64,000 bases of DNA from Clostridium estertheticum (GTDB lineage Bacteria; Bacillota; Clostridia; Clostridiales; Clostridiaceae). Positions 63,574 to 64,000 of this stretch are shown piece after piece. A program made the translations under genes and the position numbers. The stretch is from positions 496,001 through 560,000 of the forward strand of contig NZ_CP086239.1 in the NCBI RefSeq assembly GCF_026650985.1. The letters run 5' to 3'. The notes beneath the pieces are model-generated. The model was given only the letters and a program-made list of their open reading frames with translations, was not told the origin of the DNA and ran no database searches. Numbering within the stretch: position 1 is the stretch's first letter; every line of letters starts with the position of its first letter.

Positions 63574-64000
63574 ATGAGAATAACATCTATGGATATTAAC
63601 AATAAAGAATTTAAAAAGGTTATAAGAGGATACAACTCAGAAGAGGTTGATGATTTTTTAGAAACAGTATCTGATGAATATGAAATGGCATATAAAGAAA
63701 ATTCTACGCTTAAAGAGAAGATAAGTTTTTTAGAAGAGAAGTTAGATCATCATGTTAAGATAGAAGCAACAATTCAAAATACTTTAGTATTAGCCCAAAA
63801 TGCAGCAGAACAAGCAAGGGTTTCTGCTCAAAAGGAAGCTGAATTGATTATTAGAAATGCAAACGATGCTTCTCAAAGGATGCTAAATAAGGCTCATGAT
63901 GATGTACTTAAGGTAAATGATGAATATGAAAAAGTTAAACAGGAATTTGCAAAATTTAGGACTAAATTCAGAAGTTTCATGAATTGTCAACTTGAGATGT
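63574..64000 (+). CDS. divIVA: Cell division initiation protein DivIVA (3' truncated by window edge)
   Basis: DivIVA marks negatively curved membrane at poles and septa. The visible 142 residues start MRITSMDINNKEFKKVIRGYNSEEVDDFLE, with the conserved N-terminal lipid-binding domain, followed by a long coiled coil (YKENSTLKEKISFLEEKL, then the Ala/Gln-rich stretch at about 70-130). The frame is open to the end of the window. GGGGGGAAAG precedes ATG. Confidence 0.93.
   Translation, partial: MRITSMDINNKEFKKVIRGYNSEEVDDFLETVSDEYEMAYKENSTLKEKISFLEEKLDHHVKIEATIQNTLVLAQNAAEQARVSAQKEAELIIRNANDASQRMLNKAHDDVLKVNDEYEKVKQEFAKFRTKFRSFMNCQLEM

Noticed and set aside
1-64000. rRNA, tRNA, prophage or transposase genes
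   Set aside because: None recognised on either strand; open frames are fully explained by the genes listed.

Overview
The window looks like a chromosome segment of a motile, spore-forming low-GC Firmicute, most likely Clostridium sensu stricto. Supporting signs are very AT-rich DNA with strong AGGAGG-type ribosome sites, a FliR-FlhB fusion, the gram-positive hook-region proteins FlbD and TIGR02530, a spoVD-type PBP with PASTA domains, and a DUF881/DUF1290 pair between ftsQ and the sepF-ylm-divIVA group. I cannot name the species.

Region 1 (1-14400) is an accessory flagellar-filament island. It runs: the 3' part of fliD, a small FliT-like gene, a main flagellin with two duplicated SigD promoters and a leader hairpin matching the CsrA site, fliB (flagellin lysine methylase), a left-handed beta-helix acyltransferase, two diverged YjfB-type units, a flagellin carrying a complete von Willebrand factor A (vWA) domain in its variable region, an unrecognised 113-aa protein, a short flagellin with no surface domain, and a secreted protein built of seven beta-rich repeats. 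The island is full of duplicated 3' ends, inverted repeats and a dispersed GGGGTGTAA motif.

Region 2 (14700-38635) is a near-continuous flagellar assembly supercluster: flgB flgC fliE fliF fliG fliH fliI fliJ fliK flgD TIGR02530 flgE flbD motA motB fliL fliO fliP fliQ fliR-flhB flhA flhF flhG, a PilZ protein, fliA, a DUF6115 gene, a small membrane gene without a normal start codon, and two rod genes (flgF, flgG). A SigA-like promoter sits upstream of flgB and a terminator follows flgG. FliM, FliN and FliY are not in the window. SigD from fliA would act back on the filament island.

Region 3 (38700-48640) is mixed housekeeping: an unknown membrane protein, a CBS/DRTGG-containing Mn-dependent pyrophosphatase (minus), a Ca2+-type P-ATPase, an unknown basic protein (minus), a Lon-family protease whose ATPase motifs are degenerate, a palindromic element that may be a small RNA or mini-element, and the GTPase gene ychF (minus).

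Region 4 (48800-64000) is the division and cell-wall cluster: mraZ (with four 10-bp-phased MraZ boxes), rsmH, an ftsL-like gene, spoVD, murE, murF, mraY, spoVE/ftsW, ftsQ, DUF881, DUF1290 (sbp), DUF881, ylmE, sepF, ylmG, ylmH and the start of divIVA. Here murD, murG, ftsA and ftsZ are absent.

The most unusual object is the vWA flagellin at 8095-9585. Together with the methylase, the acyltransferase, the mini-flagellin and the secreted repeat protein, it suggests a specialised, possibly adhesive filament. That role is an inference.
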